Shown: positions 9,408 through 17,341 of the stretch, piece after piece
How the letters are laid out: every line of letters starts with the position of its first letter
Numbering within the stretch: the first letter of the stretch is position 1
Assembly: GCF_011300455.1 (NCBI RefSeq)
Contig: NZ_CP049869.1
Location: forward strand, 1,364,001 to 1,428,000
Reading direction: 5' to 3'
DNA from: Sphingomonas piscis
GTDB taxonomy: Bacteria > Pseudomonadota > Alphaproteobacteria > Sphingomonadales > Sphingomonadaceae
DNA: 64,000 nucleotides
Translations under genes and position numbers: made by a program
Notes under the pieces: model-generated
What the model was told of the DNA's origin: nothing
The model's database searches: none
The model's input: the letters and a program-made list of their open reading frames with translations, nothing else

Positions 9408-9902
9408 ATGGTTAAGCGAGCACGGGCGCCATTTCGTCCTTTTGCCACCGGCGCGCTCGCTGGCCGATTACCGGTAAGCTTTTTAGTTCGCTACCTCGAA
9501 GAAGCGAAACAGTACTTAACGCGAGATGTCAGCGATGGGATGGAAGGCACTACTTCTCGAGCAGCAGCCACCAGTCGCGAGATAGGCCAGGTGCTGGGCT
9601 TGTTAGCCGACGCGCTAAATGTCGATGGGTCAGGCGACTTCAGTTTGGAGTTCGTCAAGCGGCGCCCAGGTCGGCCCACTAAAGGTCTCCGTGTGGATAG
9701 AAAGGCGCTTAGGGCAGCAATTTTTGTCGAAGATCAGGTGGAACAGGGCATCAAGCAAGAGGCAGCCATAGCGGCTGCTAAAGCAGAATTCGATGCGCCT
9801 AGAACCGCTATCTACAGTGCCTTAGCAAGTTTGCGGCGTTCGAAAAAGAACAAGAGCAGCCTGTACAATCGGGTCATCTCCGCGACTCAGTCCAGAAAAT
9901 GA
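9408..9902 (+). CDS. Hypothetical island protein
   Basis: A 164-residue protein directly after the integrase (12-bp gap). It is basic and mostly helical, with a KRRPGRPTKGLRVDRKA linker and a C-terminal part (KQEAAIAAAKAEFDAPRTAIYSAL, shown here in fragments KQEAAIAAAKAE and PRTAIYSALASLRR) that resembles a small helix-turn-helix as found in genes beside P4-type integrases. I recognise no named family. Position suggests a role in the island's own control or replication. Confidence 0.65.
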   Translation: MVKRARAPFRPFATGALAGRLPVSFLVRYLEEAKQYLTRDVSDGMEGTTSRAAATSREIGQVLGLLADALNVDGSGDFSLEFVKRRPGRPTKGLRVDRKALRAAIFVEDQVEQGIKQEAAIAAAKAEFDAPRTAIYSALASLRRSKKNKSSLYNRVISATQSRK

Positions 9903-9985
9903 AGCGGGATTCCTGAACGCGGTTGTTGCTGACGGCGCTTGAGCGCTCGTTATGTATCTCGGCTCCTCATCACTGGAGAGCCGCA

Positions 9986-10180
9986 ATGCAGGATGAAGCC
10001 TTCCTTACCGAGAGCCGAACGACACAGCTTACGACCTTAAGCCGCGCAACCATCAATCGAAAAGTTGCTCGTGGTGAATTCCCAGCTCCGATCTACATTT
10101 CCGCGCGGCGCAAAGCTTGGAGAGAGTCCGCGGTTCGTGCCTGGATGGAAGAGCGCGCCGCCCGTTCTGCCGATCAGTAG
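9986..10180 (+). CDS. AlpA-family phage transcriptional regulator
   Basis: A 64-residue winged helix protein: LTTLSRATINRKVARGEFPAPIYI followed by RKAWRESAVRAWMEER is the AlpA/MerR-like excisionase-regulator pattern (recognition helix, wing, then the W-x-E-S-x-V-x-x-W tail). The ATG at 9986 is chosen because GGAGAG sits at 9975-9980 and the conserved region starts just after it; the longer frame from 9923 has no such support. AlpA proteins switch on integrase or replication genes of satellite elements, in line with the neighbours. Confidence 0.85.
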   Translation: MQDEAFLTESRTTQLTTLSRATINRKVARGEFPAPIYISARRKAWRESAVRAWMEERAARSADQ

Positions 10181-10211
10181 CTGAGTCCGCCGAGAAGGTC
10201 GGCCTTAACTG

Positions 10212-10541
10212 ATGAGTATGCAGCCGCGACTTACGGAGCAGCTGAACGGCTTAGTTGTCGATAGCTGGCTGCGGCGATTTTACCCTTGGGGCAAGCGCAA
10301 TCGTTTGGGTTCCACCCGAGAACAAGCGAGACGTGGCTTAAGCCCCCGCATCAAGACCACCATTGCCTATGTCACTGCCCAGGATCCGGAACGCGGCCTC
10401 CTGTGCGCTGCCGTTGATCCTGGCGCTCGCGACGTCTTTTGCCGAGTCGAGCATCTCAAGTTCGCTGCATTCCTTGCGCCGTTTAGGTCGGTCGAAGGGG
10501 CGCAGGCGGCACTCGAAGCTGCTGGTGGAACGATACAGTAG
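10212..10541 (+). CDS. Hypothetical island protein
   Basis: A 109-residue protein whose stop codon is followed at once by the ATG of the primase-polymerase, so the two are probably cotranslated. The C-terminal half (RVEHLKFAAFLAPFRSVEG, then AQAALEAAGG) looks like a compact alpha/beta domain. No family is recognised; a helper role in island replication is only a guess from position. Confidence 0.65.
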   Translation: MSMQPRLTEQLNGLVVDSWLRRFYPWGKRNRLGSTREQARRGLSPRIKTTIAYVTAQDPERGLLCAAVDPGARDVFCRVEHLKFAAFLAPFRSVEGAQAALEAAGGTIQ

Positions 10542-11546
10542 ATGGAGGTGGGTGGCACCTTTTCGGAATGGCAGCCCCGATATGCGGAGCACACCATTGC
10601 GACATTTCCGGTGAAGGAGAAGCGCCCCGCTGTTAAGAACTATCTGAAGCTCGGCCTGCTCTATTCCAGCCAGCTAGCGATCAAGTTTCCTGAAGCCGAG
10701 AGCTTCGGTTTTGCGTGCCGCCATAATCGTATCACAGTTCTCGACGTCGATTGTTCTGATGAGCGTCTGCTGGCTGACGCGATGGACGAGTTTGGAACTT
10801 CCCCGTTTGTGGTGCGCAGCGGTTCCGGCAACTTCCAAGTGTGGTATCGCCACGGCGGGGAGCGGCGGAAGGTTAGACCTGATCCCTCACGGCCTATCGA
10901 CATCCTTGGCGATGGGTTCGTGGTCGCACCGCCCTCCCGGGGCACAAAGGGCTACTACAGCATCATTGAGGGCTGTTTAGACGATCTGGCCCGCCTTCCA
11001 AGAATGCGGCACTCCACAGTCGCCCGGTGCGACCCTGCCGCTGTTTGCGCTGCCGGGTTGGTTGGCGCGGGCCAGCGTAATGACCAGCTGTGGACAGCCT
11101 GCATGAAGCGGGCAAGCTCATGCGGGAGCTTCGACGAGCTGCTGGAGATCGGCATGCACCTGAATCAAGCAGAGTTTTACGAACCCTTGCCCGCCGACGA
11201 AGTGCTTAAGGTGGTCGCAAGTGCTTGGCAGAAGGAGTGCACCGGCGAAAACTGGTTTGGGCGTGGAGCTCGGGTGGTGTGGGCGACAGAAGACATCGAC
11301 ACCCTTCTCCGCAACGATCCCGACGCCTTCATTCTGCTGACGATCCTCAAGCGCCACCACTGGGGACCGCGCAAATTCGTTATCGCAAATGCAATGGCCG
11401 ACACGATGCCGGGCGGGGGGTGGTCAAGAAAGCGGTTCGCGGCAACTCGCCATCGCCTCGAACGAATGGGAGTGATCCAGGAACACCGGCCTGCAAGCCG
11501 TCAGCACGGACCAGCCCTGTATCAATTCAAGGGTGGCCGCAGATGA
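10542..11546 (+). CDS. Bifunctional DNA primase-polymerase (prim-pol) protein
   Basis: A 334-residue protein with an N-terminal archaeo-eukaryotic primase-polymerase domain: catalytic DVD at residues 68-70 (ITVLDVDC), SGSGNFQVWYRH, and IDILGDGFVVAPPS. The C-terminal half is helical with a winged-helix-like end (KRFAATRHRLERMGVIQEH). Such proteins start DNA replication in integrative plasmids and P4-like satellites. There is no fused helicase, so it would rely on host or other helicases. It follows the AlpA-like gene and completes the replication module of the island. Confidence 0.85.
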   Translation: MEVGGTFSEWQPRYAEHTIATFPVKEKRPAVKNYLKLGLLYSSQLAIKFPEAESFGFACRHNRITVLDVDCSDERLLADAMDEFGTSPFVVRSGSGNFQVWYRHGGERRKVRPDPSRPIDILGDGFVVAPPSRGTKGYYSIIEGCLDDLARLPRMRHSTVARCDPAAVCAAGLVGAGQRNDQLWTACMKRASSCGSFDELLEIGMHLNQAEFYEPLPADEVLKVVASAWQKECTGENWFGRGARVVWATEDIDTLLRNDPDAFILLTILKRHHWGPRKFVIANAMADTMPGGGWSRKRFAATRHRLERMGVIQEHRPASRQHGPALYQFKGGRR

Positions 11547-11942
11547 CTACCAATAAGAAACTCTACACCCCTCTCCTCTTGTCCCCTCGACACTGATGGG
11601 CCGTTCAGCGGCGCGTCGTCGGCGGCCAGCTTGGGAACGACAAGCTGGAGCACTGCTCATCGAAAGGGTCTTACCGTAGCCGGGTGCGACGGACAGGGCA
11701 CTCACAGGAGCGGCGCGGGGTATCCGAGAGCAGACGCTTGGCTTGAGGCGAGCAAGGCTGGGTATCCGACGTTCGCTGGTTGGGCCGTCACGTCCGGAGA
11801 GACCCACAATCGGACAATCAGGCCCGGATCGCCGGTGCCTGATAGCCGACGCTCCTTCAGGTGCCGCTGATGTCCCGAACTTGCCGGAGGGAACCGCCGC
11901 ATCTGAGAGGAATCGCTGACCGCACTCGCATCCTCATCTCAG
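11547..11942. other. Gene-free stretch with probable decayed sequence
   Basis: About 400 bp without a supportable gene. A 17-codon frame starting ATGACTACC at 11543 overlaps the prim-pol stop and soon ends, and a second short frame (from ATGGGCCGT) follows at once. They may be the remains of a gene that once followed the primase. Codon use becomes irregular here, and the DsbA remnant begins right after it. Confidence 0.4.
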
Positions 11943-12230
11943 AGTATATATTTTCGGCTTCATGATCGCCTGATGACTGGCCCCGCCGCGACAGAAGAGG
12001 ATCTCAAACTTGCAGTGGAGCGATCGGGTGGGGATTGGAACCGTCTACAACATGATCTGGCGCTTCGACGAACACAGATCGAGGCACAATTAGCAAACAA
12101 CAGAATGCAGGCCTTTGAACTAGGTCTAACAGGGACTCCCGGGTACCTGATCGGATCAATCTTGGTTCGCGGAGCCCTCACGGAACGGGAGTTCTTGCGC
12201 GTGTTCGACAAGGCTCGTGAGGCGAGATGA
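11943..12230 (+). pseudogene. C-terminal remnant of a DsbA-family oxidoreductase
   Basis: The frame reads IYFRLHDRLMTGPAATEEDL and ends with LGLTGTPGYLIGSILVRGAL plus TEREFLRVFDKAREAR. This matches the last third of DsbA/Com1-type thioredoxin proteins, including the cis-proline GTPG loop. The N-terminal thioredoxin half with the CxxC active site is absent upstream. The ATG at 11973 would allow an 85-residue product, but without the active site it cannot be a disulfide oxidoreductase. Best read as a truncated pseudogene. Confidence 0.75.
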
Positions 12231-12294
12231 GTGTCGGCAATGTTGTGGAAGGGACGTTGGCTGAATGTCGGCAATGGGTCGAAAGCAGACATTA
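12230..12294. repeat. Island palindromic repeat, double copy (a)
   Basis: Two tandem imperfect copies. The second reads AATGTCGGCAATGGGTCGAA then AGCAGACATTA, with arms GTCGGC and GCAGAC around the GGGTCGA core; the first (GTGTCGGCAATGTTGTGGAA, GGGACGTT) is more decayed. It directly follows the DsbA remnant stop. Confidence 0.75.
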
Positions 12295-12430
12295 GGTCAT
12301 GTATCTAAGCCAAGCCATGTACGCTTGAGAACGGAACCAGAGCACAGTTGCAGCTAACAAGTTGAGTAAATTTCCGTTTACCACTTCACTGTTCTCACTT
12401 AGTCTCCCCGTAAACAGGGGGTGATTCTAT

Positions 12431-13027
12431 ATGCGGTATCTGCGTGCTTTGGCTGCTGGCGTCCTTGCGGCCACAATGATCCCAACCGTCGGCAGCGCTG
12501 CCGTTGTGAAATACGCCTTCGCTCCAGTGGGCGGCACCCTCTCGTATGACCCCAGCGTCGCTGAGGCCATCAGCGGCTCATTCATCCGCCCCGGCTACGG
12601 TGGTACCTTCACTTTTGACACGGCTACGAATAGCCTCCTTGGCTTTGAATACGGCTTCCCCTTGTCGCTTAATTGGGGCGCAGGACCAGACGACTTCCCA
12701 AAGGATGCCGTAATAAATTTATTCGGTAGCGCAGGTCCGTGTGATCTTCAGTGCTTTACTGACGCGATCAACGCGAGCTCGTATTCCATCGAATTTGTGC
12801 AAACAACCGTCAGGCTAAATTTCGGCGGAGCGCTAAATGGCACCGTCACTGGGACTGGTGGGTTTGGCGTGGGTCGCCCGATCTCAGCGACTGGCAATTT
12901 CCACGTCACCGGGAGCGTGCCCGAGCCATCCACTTGGGGGCTGCTGCTGTTTGGGTTCACCGCGATCGGGGTCGGCATGCGGCGCTCCCGCAAAGCGAAC
13001 TTCCGCACCCTTCTTTCGGCAGATTAG
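12431..13027 (+). CDS. PEP-CTERM sorting domain protein
   Basis: A 198-residue exported protein. Residues 1-23 are a signal peptide (MRYLRALAAGVLAATMIPTV then GSAA). The C-terminus is a PEP-CTERM tail: VPEPSTWGLLLFGFTAIGVG, a hydrophobic helix, then the basic MRRSRKA. The tail is recognised by an exosortase that anchors the protein at the cell surface or in exopolysaccharide. The middle has PEP-CTERM-like beta-rich repeats with many Gly, Phe and Thr and no recognised domain. No exosortase gene is in the window. Confidence 0.88.
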   Translation: MRYLRALAAGVLAATMIPTVGSAAVVKYAFAPVGGTLSYDPSVAEAISGSFIRPGYGGTFTFDTATNSLLGFEYGFPLSLNWGAGPDDFPKDAVINLFGSAGPCDLQCFTDAINASSYSIEFVQTTVRLNFGGALNGTVTGTGGFGVGRPISATGNFHVTGSVPEPSTWGLLLFGFTAIGVGMRRSRKANFRTLLSAD

Positions 13028-13111
13028 CGACGTTGCGATGGCGCTTTCCAGTGGCACTTCCCTACAGCGTTCGTAAACATACAAAAGACGCCCGGAGCTA
13101 CCGAGCTAAGA

Positions 13112-13142
13112 CGGGCTTCGGGGTCGAAAGCAGACGTTCGTC
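13112..13142. repeat. Island palindromic repeat, partial copy (b)
   Basis: GGGCTTCGGGGTCGAAAGCA then GACGTTCG: only the right half keeps the family pattern (core GGGTCGAAAGCAGACGTT). Confidence 0.6.
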
Positions 13143-13153
13143 GTTGATCTCTG

Positions 13154-13480
13154 ATGACCCTACCGCATACGCCTGATGGTCGATATTTCGTGCAAATCGG
13201 GAAGGCTGGTCCGAGGCTGTGGCGAGCTGCCAATCCTCACCTCTGCGCAGAGGAGCGACAACGGCTCACCCGCCACCTGATGAGAGCGCGGCGGCAAGTT
13301 TCCTCTGCAACGGTGGAAGAAGAACGCAAACTTGCCCGAGCTGCCGTTGACGAGGCGAAATGTGGTTTAGGTGAACGTGGTCCAGTGTGGTGGGATGATG
13401 GCTCTCCTGACTGCAACAGGGTGCTGGTCAAGAACTCTCCCTACGCTGAGTGGTGGTCCAGCACTCAGAAGAAAACCTAG
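13154..13480 (+). CDS. Hypothetical protein
   Basis: A 108-residue polar protein (start MTLPHTPDGRYFVQIGKAGP, end AEWWSSTQKKT). The N-terminus DGRYFV..GKAGPRLWRAANP and the helical stretch LTRHLMRARRQVSSA suggest a small folded domain, but no family is recognised. It lies alone between a repeat and the nuclease gene. The start is the first ATG. Confidence 0.6.
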   Translation: MTLPHTPDGRYFVQIGKAGPRLWRAANPHLCAEERQRLTRHLMRARRQVSSATVEEERKLARAAVDEAKCGLGERGPVWWDDGSPDCNRVLVKNSPYAEWWSSTQKKT

Positions 13481-13577
13481 TTTGGCGAAGTGGCTGGCGC
13501 ATCGTGCGTGAGATAGCGCTTGACCCCAAGATAAGCGCATAAGCACTCGTTAGCCGATTGGTGCTATCCGGTGGCTC

Positions 13578-14294
13578 ATGAAGCGCCACTTTGCTCTTAC
13601 TATCACACTCTTCCTGACCGAGCCTGGCTTTGCACAGGAGATCGTCTCCGGCGTCGGAAAGGCCGCTGATGGCGACACCTTGACCCTTGGCGCGGACCGT
13701 ATTCGGCTATTTGGAATAGACGCTCCGGAGCTTAATCAAACTTGCGAGCGCTCTGGGCAAAGGTGGAACTGCGGCGAGGAAGCCAAGGTGCGCTTGGCTT
13801 CGCTTATCTCTCGGGGGATCTCGTGCTCAACGAACGGCACGGACGACTTTGGCCGGTTGCTTGCCCGGTGCTCGCTGAATGGGGTCGACCTCAACCAGCT
13901 TATGGTCACCTCAGGCTTCGCAGTGGCATTCCGGCGCTACTCGTTGGATTATGTCAGCGCAGAGGAAAAGGCACGAGCAGCTAAGCGCGGCATCTGGGCT
14001 GGATCATTCCAGATGCCATCCGATTACCGGCAATCTGGACGGGGAGGTAGACCAGATAAGTGGGTCGTCACTACGAACCGTGTGGGTCCGATTTCGCGAG
14101 CTGCTGAGGAAGCAACAAGCAGCTCAAATTCCCTCCGCACCGCCTGTGACATCAAGGGCAATCGTAACCGTAAGGGGCAGTGGATCTACCATATGCCGGA
14201 AATGCCGTACTATGGCTCAACACGGGCCGAACAGATGTTTTGCAGTGAGGCCGAGGCCCAAGCTGCAGGGTACCGCCGAGCAATCGTCCGCTGA
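13578..14294 (+). CDS. Secreted thermonuclease (SNase-like)
   Basis: A 238-residue staphylococcal-nuclease homologue. A signal peptide (MKRHFALTITLFLTEPGFAQ) is followed by DGDTLTL, IRLFGIDAPEL (catalytic Arg and Glu) and DDFGRLLARC (second catalytic Arg), then the helical end EKARAAKRGIWAG. After the SNase fold comes a roughly 75-residue tail with three cysteines that may form a separate small domain. Expected to cut DNA or RNA in the periplasm or outside the cell with Ca2+. No inhibitor gene is next to it. Confidence 0.9.
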   Translation: MKRHFALTITLFLTEPGFAQEIVSGVGKAADGDTLTLGADRIRLFGIDAPELNQTCERSGQRWNCGEEAKVRLASLISRGISCSTNGTDDFGRLLARCSLNGVDLNQLMVTSGFAVAFRRYSLDYVSAEEKARAAKRGIWAGSFQMPSDYRQSGRGGRPDKWVVTTNRVGPISRAAEEATSSSNSLRTACDIKGNRNRKGQWIYHMPEMPYYGSTRAEQMFCSEAEAQAAGYRRAIVR

Positions 14295-14314
14295 CTTGCC
14301 TGAGCCGCCGCGGG

Positions 14315-14461
14315 TTAGCGCTCTGATTTGGGATTATCGTGGATCATCCACCACACAATAGCGGAAGCAATGATTGCAGCCGCTGGGGGAAACACTGCCA
14401 GTGCCAGGAAAATGGCAAACGCGATTGCCAGCATGGCGACTAAGAGCAGACTGCCCTTCAT
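14315..14461 (-). CDS. Small two-helix membrane protein (48 aa)
   Basis: A short frame starting with ATG at 14461 encodes 48 residues: MKGSLLLVAMLAIAFAIFLA, a short turn with PP, then a second helix (AAAIIASAIVWWMIHD) and a polar end NPKSER. Two helices nearly fill the protein. It starts 3 bp after the SRAP gene stop on the same strand, so it belongs to that operon. Function unknown. Confidence 0.65.
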   Translation of the reverse strand: MKGSLLLVAMLAIAFAIFLALAVFPPAAAIIASAIVWWMIHDNPKSER

Positions 14462-14464
14462 CTG

Positions 14465-15115
14465 CTAATCTGACCGGGTTGCGGAAGATCGTCTAATCCA
14501 ACTATCAGTAGTACGATCGCACACCATCAAGTCAGGATAGGGCCGGCACAACAGCCCAGCCGCATCCGGCGGACCATCAAGCCAGTCACCCCAATGCTCG
14601 CGCTTCAGGATCACCGGCATGCGGTCGTGAACATGGGCGACGTGGATGCACGCCTCAGTCATCACCATCGAATAAGCCGCGCCCCATTCCGGCGTGTCGC
14701 GCCATAGACCAGCAACGGCGAACACCTCCTGATCGGGAAGAGTGAACCAGGTCCGGGTCTTGGCCCCCTTCTCCCCCTCGGCTTCGGCGAACGACGATAT
14801 GGGGATGAGGCAGCGCCGCTCCTGAAAGCTGAAGCGCCACATGAAGGTGTCGAGCTTGTCGGCCCGAGCATTGTTGACCGGCTTGGGCTTCAGCGGCTGG
14901 CCATTCTTGCCCTTCAGCACCAAGGGAAAGCCCCAGATCATCGAGCGCACCTGGAGGGCTTTTGCCGAACCGCCTCCGGCTTGGGGCGCAACAACAATAC
15001 CCGGATAGCCGGGATAGACCTCACCGCCGCCCGCATTGCCGACGTCGCCAAGCGTGGCGTCGAACAGCTGGGCGATCTCGGCATTCGACTTCTTGAGACG
15101 GTAGAGGTTGCACAT
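14465..15115 (-). CDS. SRAP domain protein (HMCES/YedK-like abasic-site sensor)
   Basis: A 216-residue SOS response-associated peptidase-fold protein. Cys2 (MCNLYRL) is the residue that, after Met removal, crosslinks to abasic sites in single-stranded DNA. NARADK, FAEAEGEKG (catalytic Glu) and HDRMPVIL (catalytic His) are present in the right order. The family shields abasic sites at stalled forks. It sits in a four-gene minus-strand operon with a zinc-ribbon-like protein and DUF6771 upstream. Confidence 0.95.
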   Translation of the reverse strand: MCNLYRLKKSNAEIAQLFDATLGDVGNAGGGEVYPGYPGIVVAPQAGGGSAKALQVRSMIWGFPLVLKGKNGQPLKPKPVNNARADKLDTFMWRFSFQERRCLIPISSFAEAEGEKGAKTRTWFTLPDQEVFAVAGLWRDTPEWGAAYSMVMTEACIHVAHVHDRMPVILKREHWGDWLDGPPDAAGLLCRPYPDLMVCDRTTDSWIRRSSATRSD

Positions 15116-15146
15116 GACGGACAGCTTATCGGAAGCTGCGCCTTGC

Positions 15147-15443
15147 TCAATCCCGCAAGCGCCGATGCAGCTGCTTCCACGCCGCCTCGCCCTGCGGGAA
15201 CGGGTCGGAGCCCGGCTTGTCAGGAACAGCGCTCAGGTGCGCATTGCGGGCGCCGCACTGCTTGCAAACCAGCCGGGTGCTGAGGCTGGCAAGGTTCGGG
15301 TTCCAGCTGCGAAGCATGCAGAAGCGGGCAAAGCGTTCGGCATGGAACAGCCTAACATGCTGGCAGGTGCGGCACTCGATCTTCAGGCTTGCCTTGTTGC
15401 GGGCAAGGTCGTGCAGGTCCTTGAGGCGGGTATTGGCCGACAC
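15147..15443 (-). CDS. Small CxxC-rich protein (zinc-ribbon-like)
   Basis: A 98-residue basic protein with two CxxC pairs, CRTCQ near residue 24 and CKQCGARN near residue 59, spaced as in a zinc ribbon. The start is GTG at 15443, one base away from the DUF6771 stop, which supports translational coupling. Lies between DUF6771 and SRAP genes, a grouping common in sphingomonads. Function unknown; nucleic-acid binding is a guess from the zinc-ribbon pattern. Confidence 0.75.
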   Translation of the reverse strand: MSANTRLKDLHDLARNKASLKIECRTCQHVRLFHAERFARFCMLRSWNPNLASLSTRLVCKQCGARNAHLSAVPDKPGSDPFPQGEAAWKQLHRRLRD

Positions 15444-15444
15444 G

Positions 15445-15627
15445 TCACAATGGCAACGGCATCTGGTTGACGTCCGGCACCGTCAGAGGCTCGTCCAGCC
15501 GCTCGATGATCGTCGCCGCCAGTGCATCGGCCGCCCGCTCCCGCAACGCCGCGTCGCGTACGGTCAGGCCAAGGCGCACCCAGGTCGGGGAGGTCTGAAG
15601 AATCAGGGAAAGTCGTTCTCGGTCCAT
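15445..15627 (-). CDS. DUF6771 family small protein
   Basis: A 60-residue protein, MDRERLSLILQTSPTWVRLG followed by RERAADALAATIIERL, the pattern of the sphingomonad DUF6771 family. The ATG at 15627 is chosen because the family begins at MDRERL; the longer frame upstream is the translation of a palindromic repeat. First gene of the SRAP operon. Confidence 0.8.
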   Translation of the reverse strand: MDRERLSLILQTSPTWVRLGLTVRDAALRERAADALAATIIERLDEPLTVPDVNQMPLPL

Positions 15628-15680
15628 TTGCTGGTGAGAACATAACAGGAACGGTTCGGCAAGACGTCGACTCAGCCGAG

Positions 15681-15742
15681 GTCCGCTTGGGATTGATCGC
15701 CGACCCTCAGCGAACGTCCGGAATGGGTGGAAAGTGGACGTT
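15681..15742. repeat. Island palindromic repeat, double copy (c)
   Basis: GTCCGCTTGGGATTGATCGC then CGAC is the left unit, and AACGTCCGGAATGGGTGGAA then AGTGGACGTT the right unit. It lies between the ankyrin gene and the SRAP operon. Confidence 0.75.
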
Positions 15743-15770
15743 AGTTGTAGGCCCTCGGGAAGCGCAGGTT

Positions 15771-16682
15771 CTACCAGTACAGGCCAGTTTTGAGACATTG
15801 CTGCCACCGACGATATGCTCTCGCCTTGCCCGTGCTGTCGCTGGCGAGTGCAGCGTCAGCCTGAAACTTTTGCTCACACTCCTTACGATCACCTTTGGCA
15901 GCAGCGCCCTTCGCCTTTGCCGTGGCCGTCGTGGCTGGACCCAGAAGCGCCCTCATCTCGGGTGATTGAGCGTAAGCGGCCGGATTTTTCCCATCCTCGT
16001 CGCGTGCATTCCGGCTTGCACCGTGCTCCAGAAGGATCTTAGCCGCGTCAAGGCGATCTCGCTCAGCCGCAATATGAAGAAGGGTGGTCCCACCGTCCTT
16101 CGCGTTAGCATCCACGCAATCATCGAGCAGCGCCGCCAGTTCTTCCGGATGATTGTACCAGATCGCGTCGCGCGCCTTCAAGATTGGTCGAAGCGCAGGC
16201 GATCGGCCGTCGTTGACCTTCTCCGCGCGAACCGCGGCACACATACCAGCGCCATTTTTTGGACCGGGCGCAGACCGCGTCGGCTGAGCTGGCAGATCAC
16301 TCGCAATTTCGTCCGCAGATGCTCCGGTCGTCGCTCGTGTTTCCTGAGCCTGTGCTTTGGCCAGCAGCACCTTAATCGTGCTTGTCATCGCCATGTCGTA
16401 AGGCGTCGATCCGCGGGCAGACTTCAAGGTGGGGTCCGCTCCACGCTGCAGCAGTGCTCTGACCATCTCCAGATTGCCATTGTCAGCCGCGTAGTGGAGC
16501 AGCGAGTACCCTTCGTCTGTCTGCATGTTGATGTCGAACTGACCGCTGTCGATCAGCTTCAGAGCATCCTCATTCTTCTTGATGCCCATGTAGTAACGAG
16601 CATCGTCAAACGGGTCCCCAGCCATCGCGCTGGTGGAAACGAGCGCCAGCGCTCCGGCGGCAACAAGCAAACGCAACTTCAT
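15771..16682 (-). CDS. Exported ankyrin-repeat protein
   Basis: A 303-residue protein starting MKLRLLVAAGALALVSTSAM with a cleavable signal peptide. Two ankyrin blocks are visible: one after the signal (DEGYSLLHYAADNGNLEMVR, then ALLQRGADPTLKSARGSTPY) and one in the C-terminal half (GGTTLLHIAAERDRLDAAK, ILLEHGASRNARDEDGKNP), split by a low-complexity linker. A cysteine-containing tail follows. Periplasmic protein-protein binding is likely; the partner is unknown. ATG at 16682 is preferred because the signal peptide starts there. Confidence 0.85.
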   Translation of the reverse strand: MKLRLLVAAGALALVSTSAMAGDPFDDARYYMGIKKNEDALKLIDSGQFDINMQTDEGYSLLHYAADNGNLEMVRALLQRGADPTLKSARGSTPYDMAMTSTIKVLLAKAQAQETRATTGASADEIASDLPAQPTRSAPGPKNGAGMCAAVRAEKVNDGRSPALRPILKARDAIWYNHPEELAALLDDCVDANAKDGGTTLLHIAAERDRLDAAKILLEHGASRNARDEDGKNPAAYAQSPEMRALLGPATTATAKAKGAAAKGDRKECEQKFQADAALASDSTGKARAYRRWQQCLKTGLYW

Positions 16683-16800
16683 GAAACAACCCCTGAATTC
16701 GGCACGCACCCAATTAGACTTAAGCGCCTACTGAACCTCCGTGCCTTTCCAAAAGGTTAGTTGACGAAATTCCTTCTTTCTACTGCGATGTGATGCAGAA

Positions 16801-16852
16801 TGAGCGTCCCATAGCCTACGCAATGGGTGGAACGCGGACGTTGGTCGCTTTA
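16801..16852. repeat. Island palindromic repeat (d)
   Basis: The right unit ACGCAATGGGTGGAACGCGG, ACGTTGG is clear; a decayed left unit (GAGCGTCCCATAGC) precedes it. It lies just upstream of the ATG at 16863. Confidence 0.65.
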
Positions 16853-16862
16853 CCATGTGCGC

Positions 16863-17087
16863 ATGGATGCCTCAGCATTTGAGCTTCGGTGCAAGCGTGC
16901 ATTGCGCAACGGCACGTGGTTTGCAGGAGTTTTCACCGCAGGATGTGCCTTCCTGACGATAGCTCTACGCGCGGGTTGGTATGGACGTGCACAGGATGCC
17001 AGCCTGACTGCTGCTCTCACACTACTGGGAGCTTTCCTGTTCATCGCGGCGCTGCTGGCTAGAAGGGTCTTTCTGCCGAAACCCTGA
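16863..17087 (+). CDS. Small membrane protein (74 aa)
   Basis: MDASAFELRCKRALRNGTWF leads into two hydrophobic helices (roughly residues 20-38 and 48-68) and ends RRVFLPKP. The upstream extension to 16827 is repeat sequence, so ATG at 16863 is chosen. The gene is enclosed by palindromic repeats on both sides. Function unknown. Confidence 0.6.
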   Translation: MDASAFELRCKRALRNGTWFAGVFTAGCAFLTIALRAGWYGRAQDASLTAALTLLGAFLFIAALLARRVFLPKP

Positions 17088-17152
17088 ATGTCCGCAATGG
17101 GTCGATTGCAGACCTTCGCTGAAAGGCCGGAATGGGTGGAAAGCAGACATAA
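17086..17152. repeat. Island palindromic repeat, double copy (e)
   Basis: Left unit AATGTCCGCAATGGGTCGAT then TGCAGACCTTCG, right unit AAGGCCGGAATGGGTGGAAA then GCAGACATAA. This is one of the best preserved double units. Confidence 0.85.
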
Positions 17153-17341
17153 GCGGGATAAGCTTGATCGGCACAACCTGGCCGAACGCAGCCTGCCGGA
17201 ATTTGGCTCGAGATTGCTCATCCGGCCGGATCAGATTCTTCTTCCCAGCAGCTGACCTTGGACACGTCGGTCATTCAACTCCAGCCAGCACTGAGGGGTC
17301 AGCCCCCGATGCTGACCCACCCACTGTTAACGCGTAGCCGT

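Noticed and set aside
11547..11807. A minus-strand frame with a P-loop-like APGYGKT
   Set aside because: The rest of the translation is Arg/Ser/Pro-rich with no ATPase motifs, and the frame looks like a shadow of G/C-rich decayed sequence.
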